Virus record (IMG/VR): IMGVR_UViG_3300025128_000011 | Coordinates: 1 to 34,831 of that record | DNA: 34,831 nt | Reading direction: 5' to 3' (one strand) | Source: a virus | Shown: positions 23,206-28,904 of the stretch, one piece after another | How the letters are laid out: the number at the start of each line of letters is the position of its first letter | How positions within the stretch are numbered: position 1 is the stretch's first letter | Program-made: the position numbers and the translations under genes | Notes under the pieces: model-generated | Databases searched by the model: none | What the model was told of the DNA's origin: nothing | What the model saw: only the letters and a program-made list of their open reading frames with translations

Positions 23206-23520
23206 TCACGCGGCAGCGGTATCCAAGTTTTCCCACGCCCATGACCAATAAAAGCACCCGTCAAAGCACAGTCCCGGCCCGCTCACGACGGCCCGCTGAT
23301 TATACGTTTCCGCGAAGTCTGCCATGTGCTTGTCCAACCATGCTTGCGCTGCTGCCGCGTGATTCGCGTCAACGTTTAATGCGTAATCCCACTGCGTAAT
23401 TAATCGCCTGGGCGGTTCACCCATAACGCTCGAGTCTGTTACGCTTACGCGCCCGCCGCGATAGTTGGTTGGGCCTAGGTACTTGGTGCGGATACATGCC
23501 CGCGTGTCGATATGTTTCAT
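23206..23520 (-). CDS. Unknown small protein (104 aa)
   Basis: ATG 23520 is chosen over an upstream start at 23547 because GGAGTCAG lies just before it. The product has a basic first third, then ITQWDYALNVDANHAAAAQA and an aromatic end (CFDGCFYWSWAWENL). I do not recognise a family with a known function, though proteins with a similar WDYALN..ENH pattern occur in phage accessory regions. It is a self-contained cassette ending at a strong terminator. Confidence 0.65.
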   Translation of the reverse strand: MKHIDTRACIRTKYLGPTNYRGGRVSVTDSSVMGEPPRRLITQWDYALNVDANHAAAAQAWLDKHMADFAETYNQRAVVSGPGLCFDGCFYWSWAWENLDTAAA

Positions 23521-23556
23521 TGTCTGACTCCAGAGTTCGTTGTGCATTCAGCCGAA

Positions 23557-23581
23557 ATGCCGGGCGGAAATCCCCCGGCAT
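23557..23581 (-). terminator. Hairpin downstream of SprT-like gene
   Basis: ATGCCGGG (23557-23564) pairs with CCCGGCAT (23574-23581), an 8-bp perfect stem with a 9-base loop. On the minus strand TTTCGGC follows, a short T run, so termination may be partial. Confidence 0.6.
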
Positions 23582-23609
23582 CCGGCGCTATGGCGCAATG
23601 GTGTTGCGT

Positions 23610-24191
23610 TTAAACGTTGCCGTACATAAACCCGCCACACCCGCATGTGGGATATCCCGCCTTCTCAATAGCGGCACGCGATGCGCGAGCGATAAACCCG
23701 CAATCGTGGCATGTCATTTTGATCATGCGCGTGGTTTGTTTTTTGCGGTCCTGTAGGTTGATCTTGGCGTGCGGGTACGGCCCTAGCGCTGCCGATATCT
23801 TTTCAAGCTTGGCCGTCAGTTCCGGCCCGCTTGTTGTTGCGGTCATTTTGCCTTGAAGACCGATGGCGAGTGCCATGGTGCGGAACGGCCCGCGATGCCC
23901 ATGCTCGCAATCGTCAATGGCGTGGATCATTTCGTGTGCGACGATGCCTAGCACTTCGAGCGGATCGTCCTCCGCCGGGCTTATAAACATTTCGCGGGTT
24001 GCATCATCGGATGAGCCGGATGGCCAGCATTCGCCAATGCGTTTGCGAGCGCTGCCCCCGCCCGGCCACGAACAAGCGATGCGCCAGGAAGCGTTTAAAC
24101 GCTCAATACCGGCGGGTTCGAATACGTCGGTATTCAGCATGTTGACGGCAGCGGTCAACCATTCATCGCGGGTGTTGTATGTGTAAGCCAT
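23610..24191 (-). CDS. SprT-like zinc metalloprotease
   Basis: A 193-aa protein from ATG 24191 (SD GAGGT). The zinc-protease motif HEMIH is at residues 86-90, with a further His in the CEHGHRGPF that follows, as in SprT/Spartan-type proteases. The C-terminus has a zinc ribbon: CHDCG and a CGCGG pair. In eukaryotes this fold cuts DNA-protein crosslinks; phage members are little studied. Its stop codon lies in a GTTTAAAC palindrome (23608), and a second copy (24093) encodes ERLN. It might remove proteins blocking phage DNA, which is inference. Confidence 0.85.
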   Translation of the reverse strand: MAYTYNTRDEWLTAAVNMLNTDVFEPAGIERLNASWRIACSWPGGGSARKRIGECWPSGSSDDATREMFISPAEDDPLEVLGIVAHEMIHAIDDCEHGHRGPFRTMALAIGLQGKMTATTSGPELTAKLEKISAALGPYPHAKINLQDRKKQTTRMIKMTCHDCGFIARASRAAIEKAGYPTCGCGGFMYGNV

Positions 24192-24192
24192 G

Positions 24193-24414
24193 TCAGACCT
24201 CATTCATCTTCAAAGCATGTTTTAAGACGCGTTCGCGTTGTCCGGGTGTCAGAGTCGCCATGACGGCCAGCACCTTGATTGATTCATTGCGGACGCGATC
24301 AATGGGGAATGTATTAGTGCGTGGCTTGCGGGGTTCTGTGACACCGGCAGCGGCCAGCAATTGTTCGCGGATTTCTGGCAAACAATCTTCGACGTTAATT
24401 TTTGGCACGCCCAT
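24193..24414 (-). CDS. Unknown small protein (73 aa)
   Basis: ATG 24414 overlaps the stop of the membrane-protein gene (TAATG), a strong coupling signal; upstream in-frame starts would lie inside that gene. The product has MGVPKINVEDCLPEIREQLL, a basic middle and a helical end (TPGQRERVLKHALKMNE). No domain is recognised. It lies directly before the SprT-like gene and may be translated with it. Confidence 0.6.
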   Translation of the reverse strand: MGVPKINVEDCLPEIREQLLAAAGVTEPRKPRTNTFPIDRVRNESIKVLAVMATLTPGQRERVLKHALKMNEV

Positions 24415-24695
24415 TAGTCGCACCCGACGCAAAGCATGAACATGAAGAAAAGCATAAACGCGGATGCCGTGAGCCACATGATGGCATGGCTCAATGCGTC
24501 AAAGATGAAACCGCCCATCACAAAAGGTGCGACGGTCAACCCGCAGAATAGCAGTGTGGTGACGATGTATGCCGCAAGGCATAGATCGCGGTCAGCACCT
24601 TGCAAGGCGCGCCGGGCTTGTGGTTGCCATGGTTCGGGCCGCTTGGTGCGGTTGAAAGCGCGTAGACGATCAAGGCTTCGTGTTGTGCAGTCCAT
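24414..24695 (-). CDS. Two-helix membrane protein (93 aa)
   Basis: A basic cytoplasmic-type start (residues 1-35) is followed by two hydrophobic helices (about 40-60 and 68-88) and a short CVGCD end. The ATG at 24695 follows AGGAGTCAG. The size and layout fit a small phage inner-membrane protein, possibly superinfection exclusion, but nothing shows that directly. A 26-bp copy of its leader (24699-24724) is repeated before the next upstream gene at 25093-25118. Confidence 0.65.
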   Translation of the reverse strand: MDCTTRSLDRLRAFNRTKRPEPWQPQARRALQGADRDLCLAAYIVTTLLFCGLTVAPFVMGGFIFDALSHAIMWLTASAFMLFFMFMLCVGCD

Positions 24696-24698
24696 TAT

Positions 24699-24724
24699 AC
24701 TGACTCCTATTAAGTGTGCATTTA
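24699..24724 (-). repeat. 26-bp leader repeat (copy 1)
   Basis: This is identical to 25093-25118. On the minus strand it contains CACACTTAATAGGAGTCAGT, so both copies provide the ribosome binding site of the gene they precede (24414-24695 and 24788-25090). Shorter versions with only GGAGTCAG occur before several other leftward genes. Confidence 0.85.
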
Positions 24725-24731
24725 CTACGCG

Positions 24732-24773
24732 AAAAGGTCCGCGCTAACCCGGACCTCGCGGGGCGTTAAGCCC
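24732..24773 (-). terminator. Double hairpin terminator on minus strand
   Basis: On the minus strand a small GGGC-TTAAC-GCCC hairpin (24761-24773) is followed by GGTCCG/CGGACC (24736-24741 with 24750-24755) and then TTTT (24732-24735). It lies just after the gene at 24788-25090 and before the next RBS. Confidence 0.75.
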
Positions 24774-24787
24774 GATTAAAAAGACTC

Positions 24788-25090
24788 CTATGCTGTGTTG
24801 CGTACATAGTGGTTTGATTCGGTTTTGACCAAATCGCCTAGGCATTCGATCACAACGGCCTCTTGTGCGGATGTGTAGGAAATGGTCCGGCGCTTAATGC
24901 CAGGGTTTCCGCAACCGCAACCGCATATTGCGTTTGAAGCAATATGGTCGTGGGCCTTTTGGATCATCGCCAAGGTGACGATGACGGGCTTGCCCGTAGC
25001 ATTGCGGGAAAGGGTGATGCGTTGGGCGTCAACGGATTCGACGGCCAGTTTATCGCCAAACATCTGTTGGCCGGGCGTTGGTAAATTCAT
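24788..25090 (-). CDS. Unknown protein with Cys-rich loop (100 aa)
   Basis: ATG 25090 follows AGGAGTCAGTTA; upstream in-frame starts would cross the control region. The product has a beta-like first half (PTPGQQMFGDKLAVESVDAQ) and an ICGCGCGNPG loop near residue 60, which could bind a metal. There is no recognised family. It is the first gene leftward from the divergent control region, so it is probably among the earliest expressed. Confidence 0.62.
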   Translation of the reverse strand: MNLPTPGQQMFGDKLAVESVDAQRITLSRNATGKPVIVTLAMIQKAHDHIASNAICGCGCGNPGIKRRTISYTSAQEAVVIECLGDLVKTESNHYVRNTA

Positions 25091-25092
25091 TA

Positions 25093-25118
25093 ACTGACTC
25101 CTATTAAGTGTGCATTTA
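25093..25118 (-). repeat. 26-bp leader repeat (copy 2)
   Basis: Identical to 24699-24724 and carrying the AGGAGTCAG ribosome binding site for the gene at 24788-25090. Duplication of a leader with its RBS suggests genes here were added or copied as cassettes. Confidence 0.85.
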
Positions 25119-25166
25119 GATCGTAAAATGATCTTATGTGCATGTTGTGGCACATGTGATATCACA
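25119..25166. promoter_or_regulatory. Divergent control region with operator-like palindromes
   Basis: Three symmetric elements lie side by side between the leftward and rightward early genes. GATC-N7-GATC spans 25119-25133. ATGTGC (25136-25141) pairs with GCACAT (25150-25155). The perfect 12-bp palindrome TGTGATATCACA spans 25155-25166. On the minus strand TTGACA (25168-25173) stands alone without a clear -10. This is the natural place for lysis-lysogeny control, but I could not place promoters with confidence. Confidence 0.5.
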
Positions 25167-25204
25167 CTGTCAATAGGCTAAATGATTCGGTTGAGTCCGA
25201 TACG

Positions 25205-25924
25205 ATGGCAGATGATGCAAATGAACCCGTGATAGGGGCCGCACAAGGCGGACCACCATCGCTATACACTCGCATTCCAACGCGGGTGATATGGGATAGT
25301 CGCGCCCAACGTGGGAAGGGGAAAGGATTCACGCCGGGTGAATTGCGGCAATTCGCTATGTTGTGTGCGTATGCAAACAATCAGGGATTCGCATATCCAA
25401 ACCAACAGACGATAGCAGATATCGCCGGGACTGATCGTGGCGCGGTTGCGCGTATGCTGATAAAGGCGAAGCGCCTTGGCTATATAGAGAGAGTGTCAGT
25501 CTATAGAGATCACCCGAAATGGCGTCACGTTATGGGCGCGGTTTGGCGGATAATATATGACGCCCGGTTGACGCAAGACGATTTGATTGACGATCTCAAC
25601 AAGAATGATCCGGCCCCTATTATAGAAGATGACCTGCCAGCAGCGGAAACAACGGCGGACAACGGCACGGGTAAGCATGGGATTGAAGGGGACCAGTTGG
25701 GACTAGTTGAGGCTAATGCTTTAGCGCATTGGTTCGTCCATCAAGTGAGTGCCACGACAGGCGAGGTCCGCATAGTAAATGAACGCGCTATTCATGATGC
25801 CACCCAATGCCTGGACATTGAAGGCAGCAAGGCCGCAGCGATAGAAGCACTATCAGAGTGCCGCGACAAGCGACGGTCAGCGCCACCGACAATGGCAGCG
25901 TTTAAACAGGCGTCCCAAGGCTAA
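25205..25924 (+). CDS. Winged-helix (HTH_36-like) early protein
   Basis: This 239-aa protein, the first rightward gene, has an HTH at about 38-95: FTPGELRQFAMLCAYANNQG, then AYPNQQTIADIAGTDRGAVA and IKAKRLGYIERV, as in the HTH_36 domains of phage replication initiators and regulators. The C-terminal 100 residues are acidic and helical, ending with TMAAFKQASQG, where AFKQ is encoded across a GTTTAAAC site (25900). It may open replication or control early genes. It lies directly beside the operator-like palindromes. Confidence 0.75.
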   Translation: MADDANEPVIGAAQGGPPSLYTRIPTRVIWDSRAQRGKGKGFTPGELRQFAMLCAYANNQGFAYPNQQTIADIAGTDRGAVARMLIKAKRLGYIERVSVYRDHPKWRHVMGAVWRIIYDARLTQDDLIDDLNKNDPAPIIEDDLPAAETTADNGTGKHGIEGDQLGLVEANALAHWFVHQVSATTGEVRIVNERAIHDATQCLDIEGSKAAAIEALSECRDKRRSAPPTMAAFKQASQG

Positions 25925-25940
25925 ATGGTCGAATGGAAAT

Positions 25941-26258
25941 GTGACAGATGATAAAAAAGATCAGCAATTACAATGGCTTGACCCACCTTTTGCCCCCCCG
26001 GCCCTGCCGGTCATGTATAGGGGATCTCACAAAAATATTTCGAGGTTTCCCATGCTAACCGCCGCAACCCGCGCAATCGAAGCGCTTCCAGAAAGCCAGC
26101 GTTTACCCGTTGCAATAGCCCTTCTCGTCCACTTTGCAGGCCTTACAGCACGCATGGACAAGCTCATCAGCGCTGGATATGCGCGAAAGCAACCTGATCG
26201 TGGGGAGCTTGACATAGCTGAAGTGATACGAGCCACAGCGGAGGAGTGTAATGACTAG
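25941..26258 (+). CDS. Unknown small protein (105 aa)
   Basis: It starts at GTG 25941, 17 bases after the previous stop, with only a weak SD. The N-terminus is Pro-rich (QWLDPPFAPPALPVMYRG) and the rest is helical (ATRAIEALPESQRLPVAIAL). No domain is recognised. It overlaps the ribbon-helix-helix gene by 8 bases, which suggests co-translation. An internal ATG near 26013 is a possible shorter start. Confidence 0.6.
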   Translation: MTDDKKDQQLQWLDPPFAPPALPVMYRGSHKNISRFPMLTAATRAIEALPESQRLPVAIALLVHFAGLTARMDKLISAGYARKQPDRGELDIAEVIRATAEECND

Positions 26259-26451
26259 CTTTCACCAGACAACGGTGCGTTTACCCGACGATTTACGCGC
26301 AGCATTGAAGGCCCAGGCCGCTTTGGAACGCAGATCGATGGGTAACTTGATTATCGATCTGTGCGTGAACGGGTTGAAGGTCCGCGAGGAATCGAATGAG
26401 GACCGTCTGAACCAGTTCAAGCGGCTTATTCGCGCAACGGGGCAAATATGA
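26251..26451 (+). CDS. Ribbon-helix-helix (Arc/CopG-like) DNA-binding protein
   Basis: The 66-aa product has the compact ribbon-helix-helix order: HQTTVRLPDDLRAALKAQAA (a beta strand with TVRLP, then helix A) and ERRSMGNLIIDLCVNGL (helix B). Such dimers bind operators through the strand. The size and a basic face fit phage Arc-like regulators. ATG 26251 overlaps the previous stop and its own stop overlaps the RusA start. It is a candidate reader of repeated palindromes in this genome. Confidence 0.85.
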   Translation: MTSFHQTTVRLPDDLRAALKAQAALERRSMGNLIIDLCVNGLKVREESNEDRLNQFKRLIRATGQI

Positions 26452-26822
26452 ATGAGCGCGTTTACTTGCTCCGCTATCCGCCGTCCGTCAATCGCCTGTG
26501 GCGCTACACATCGCGTGGTGTTTACCGCACGAAGCAGTACCGGGCGTATCTGGACGAATGTGCAGCGTTGCACAGGACGCTTGAGCCACCTTTCGACATG
26601 CCTGTCCGGTGCGAAATCTTGGCAGCACCGCCCGACAAGCGCGTGCGTGACTTGGATAACCTAGCCAAATGCCTGTTGGACACACTTCAGCATATCAACG
26701 CGATCACGAACGATCACCTAGTCCACGATCTGCACATGAAGTGGGACCGCGAAGCCGTACAGAACGGCGTGATGATCATGGTTACACCATTGACTGCTTT
26801 GAATGCCGAGGTACAGGCATGA
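26448..26822 (+). CDS. RusA-like Holliday junction resolvase
   Basis: This 124-aa protein matches RusA: an N-terminal PPSVNRLWRYTSRGVYRTKQ (substrate-binding PP.N.LWR), then the acidic DKRVRDLDNLAKCLLDTLQH, the metal-binding D-x-D-N box, and a DHLVHDLH segment carrying the third acidic position. RusA nicks Holliday junctions as a dimer. Overlaps with neighbours at both ends (ATGA-type) place it in the early operon, where it would resolve branches before packaging. Confidence 0.93.
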   Translation: MNERVYLLRYPPSVNRLWRYTSRGVYRTKQYRAYLDECAALHRTLEPPFDMPVRCEILAAPPDKRVRDLDNLAKCLLDTLQHINAITNDHLVHDLHMKWDREAVQNGVMIMVTPLTALNAEVQA

Positions 26823-26983
26823 TCTGGCGCGATGAGCGGTGGCAAACCCGTGTTGTGCAGGGGTTTATGAACGAGTTTGGCGTCAGGCAAGAGAAGGTGT
26901 TCGAGGATTTTATTCCTGGCGGCTGGGATATTTGCCCGGTGTGTGTGAAGCGCAGCGAATGGGAATACGGAGCCAGCCGGTGA
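26789..26983 (+). CDS. Small zinc-ribbon-like protein, probable ATT start (64 aa)
   Basis: The frame gives MDCFECRGTGMIWRDERWQT and later GGWDICPVCVKRSEWE. These are two CxxC pairs, as in small zinc ribbons, and the first is followed by GTG as in DnaJ-type knuckles. To include the first pair the gene must start at ATT 26789; the first in-frame ATG (26819) would lose it. It overlaps RusA by 34 bases. Metal binding is inferred, and the role is unknown. The stop overlaps the methyltransferase GTG. Confidence 0.55.
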   Translation: MDCFECRGTGMIWRDERWQTRVVQGFMNEFGVRQEKVFEDFIPGGWDICPVCVKRSEWEYGASR

Positions 26984-27516
26984 GTTACAGCGTGATACTT
27001 GCGGACCCGCCGTGGAGTTGGAAGGCGCGGAGTGCAAAGGGGGAAGGTCGCAGTGCGAAGAACCATTACAACGTCATGGAACAGGATGATCTTCATCGTA
27101 TGTCTGTTAGCCGTGTTGCCGCTGATGACAGTGTTTTATTTCTGTGGGTTCTCAATTCGATGCTTGGTCAAGGCTTGCAGCTTATTGATGCTTGGGGATT
27201 CACGTTTAAGACGGTTGGGTTCTGCTGGGTTAAGACGAATAGTCGATCCGGTTCTTTGTTCATGGGGCTAGGCTATCACACGCGGCAGAATGTCGAGCTT
27301 TGCCTGATTGCAACCAAAGGCAAGCCCAAGCGTGTGAGTGGTGGTGTGCATCAGGTAGTGATGTCACCCAGGCGTGAGCATAGCCGTAAGCCTGACGAAG
27401 TGTATGAACGCATCGAAGCGCTATACCCAGGGCCGTATCTGGAAATGTTCAGCCGCACCAGACGCACGGGCTGGGACGCGATAGGTGATGAAGTAGGAAG
27501 GTGGAAACATGGCTAA
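26980..27516 (+). CDS. MT-A70-family adenine (N6) DNA methyltransferase
   Basis: GTG 26980 overlaps the previous stop and gives the family's usual start, SYSVILADPPWSWKARS. The DPPW catalytic motif is at about residues 9-12. Later blocks VLFLWVLNSMLGQGLQLIDA, GFCWVKTN, GLGYHTRQNVELCLIATKGK and PRREHSRKPDEVYERIE are highly typical of phage MT-A70 proteins. Length is 178 aa. It methylates adenine in short DNA motifs and may protect phage DNA from restriction. It sits next to the predicted guanine-modification genes. Target site unknown. Confidence 0.93.
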   Translation: MSYSVILADPPWSWKARSAKGEGRSAKNHYNVMEQDDLHRMSVSRVAADDSVLFLWVLNSMLGQGLQLIDAWGFTFKTVGFCWVKTNSRSGSLFMGLGYHTRQNVELCLIATKGKPKRVSGGVHQVVMSPRREHSRKPDEVYERIEALYPGPYLEMFSRTRRTGWDAIGDEVGRWKHG

Positions 27517-27988
27517 TGTCAAATATACGGTTGGTTACATTGCGCTCATTGTCCTAGTAAATTGGGGCTTCACAGTAGTCCCGCTGCTAGAACTGCCCGG
27601 CGGCGAAATGTGGCCCCCAATGAGTTTGATTGTTGGCCTAATTTTTGTGGCCCGCGACTACGTCCAGCGCGAAATCGGTCATCGTGTGATCATTGCAATG
27701 CTGGTTGCCGCCGCGTTGTCTTATGTGATGGCCTCGCCGTTTGTTGCGGTGGCAAGCCTAGCCGCCTTTTTGATTTCAGAGTTTGCTGATTGGGCCGTTT
27801 ACAGCTTTACCAAGAAGCCGCTGCATGAGCGGATTTTGTGGTCAAGCGCGATTGCAACGCCTGTTGATTCAGCGGTTTTCTTGGCCGTCATCAACCACCT
27901 TAGTTGGAGTGGTGTGATTGCCATGACGGTCAGCAAGATGATTGCTGCGCTCATTGTCTGGCAGATCGTGAGGCAGAGATGCGCGTAA
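27509..27988 (+). CDS. VUT/YhhQ-type queuosine-precursor transporter
   Basis: This 159-aa membrane protein has five or six helices and the VUT family motifs: MWPPMSLIVGLIFVARDYVQ near the start (the RDYVQ.E turn), FLISEFADWAVYSFTKKPLH, and WSSAIATPVDSAVFLAVINH. These are the diagnostic ISE..D...Y and SS....P.DS segments of YhhQ, which imports preQ0/preQ1-type 7-deazaguanines. ATG 27509 overlaps the methyltransferase end by 8 bases. In this context it would feed a base to the DpdA-like enzyme two genes downstream. Actual substrate is inferred. Confidence 0.92.
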   Translation: MANVKYTVGYIALIVLVNWGFTVVPLLELPGGEMWPPMSLIVGLIFVARDYVQREIGHRVIIAMLVAAALSYVMASPFVAVASLAAFLISEFADWAVYSFTKKPLHERILWSSAIATPVDSAVFLAVINHLSWSGVIAMTVSKMIAALIVWQIVRQRCA

Positions 27989-28218
27989 CGTACACATTTA
28001 CAATCGAAGCCGTCTGTCCAGTTGATAAGAAAAAAGATGTCTATGAGGTCGAGGTTATCTCTGACAGGACAATCCCTGTTGAAGACATTTTGCGATTCAC
28101 TAAGGATCAACCTGAAGCGTTTCAAGAAACATTGACAGAGAACCTTGCAAGACTTCTGGGAGCGAGGGTGATCTCAACAGGCTGGCACTCAGGCGTGAAA
28201 ACGGTCTGCGAGGCCTAA
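27979..28218 (+). CDS. QueF-like minimal T-fold protein, possible 7-deazaguanine tailoring enzyme
   Basis: This 79-aa protein starts at ATG 27979, overlapping the transporter gene by 10 bases, and overlaps the DpdA gene by one base. Residues 13-20 read CPVDKKKD, so Cys13 and Asp20 have the spacing of the catalytic Cys and Asp of QueF (CPxTGxPD). Residues 48-50 are FQE, at the place of QueF's FHE with His replaced by Gln. The NADPH-binding E(S/L)K motif of true QueF is absent (VEDILRF). This recalls QueF-L, the archaeal enzyme that acts on preQ0 without NADPH. It ends TGWHSGVKTVCEA. The call rests on motif spacing, so a search is needed for certainty. Confidence 0.6.
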   Translation: MRVTYTFTIEAVCPVDKKKDVYEVEVISDRTIPVEDILRFTKDQPEAFQETLTENLARLLGARVISTGWHSGVKTVCEA

Positions 28219-28904
28219 TGATCCACTATCACTGCGCTGATATTCATCCCCATCACCGGCTCACAGAGTTAGCGGGGAAACATTTGCTTGTCAGTCATGC
28301 CTACCCAACCGCGGCGATGATTAGCCATCAGATCGGGCAGAGTTGCTTGCTCGACAACGGTGCGTTTTCGGTATGGAAAAGCGGTAAAACAGCGGATTGG
28401 AGTGCCTTTTATGAGTGGGTGGACGTTTATCTGGATTGCCCAACGACATGGGCAATTATTCCTGACGTAATCGATGCGGATGAACAGACCCAGGATTTGT
28501 TAGTCGAGCAATGGCCCTATGGTCATCGGGGATCACCTGTGTGGCACATAGACGAAAGTATGGGCCGGTTGTTTCGTTTGATTGAGGCGTGGCCTCGCGT
28601 CTGCATTGGCTCCGCCGGTGAGTGGCCTGATGTCGGAACAGATAGCTGGCATAGACGTATGACGCACGTTTTTAACGAGGTCAGTAAGCGAGGCCGGTTG
28701 CCGTTTTTGCATGGTTTGCGGATGCAGGGCGTCGGTCATCTGTACCCGTTTGGGTCAGTCGATAGTGCTGACATTGCAAGGAATAATAATCGGAAACAGA
28801 ACACGATCCGGGGAATGGCTGCAAGATGGGATAGCGTGCAACCGCAGATTAGATGGCACCAGCAACCGGAGCAAATTGATTTGATGGAGTTTACTCATGG
28901 CTAG
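28218..28904 (+). CDS. DpdA-like DNA transglycosylase (7-deazaguanine insertion)
   Basis: This 228-aa protein resembles the TGT-related DpdA family of phages: CLLDNGAFSVWKSGK (like the DSGGFQ loop of TGT), TTWAIIPDVIDADEQTQDL, RVCIGSAGEWPDVG, LPFLHGLRMQGVGHLYPFG and SVDSADIARNNNRKQNT, where an Asp can act as the nucleophile. It lacks the C-terminal zinc site of TGT. DpdA exchanges guanine in DNA for a 7-deazaguanine, hiding the DNA from restriction enzymes. The gene overlaps the QueF-like gene before it and the replication gene after it, a strong operon signal. Confidence 0.88.
   Translation: MIHYHCADIHPHHRLTELAGKHLLVSHAYPTAAMISHQIGQSCLLDNGAFSVWKSGKTADWSAFYEWVDVYLDCPTTWAIIPDVIDADEQTQDLLVEQWPYGHRGSPVWHIDESMGRLFRLIEAWPRVCIGSAGEWPDVGTDSWHRRMTHVFNEVSKRGRLPFLHGLRMQGVGHLYPFGSVDSADIARNNNRKQNTIRGMAARWDSVQPQIRWHQQPEQIDLMEFTHG

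Noticed and set aside
25143-25173. Possible TTGACA promoter in the divergent region
   Set aside because: TTGACA on the minus strand has no acceptable -10 at 16-19 bases, so no promoter is claimed.
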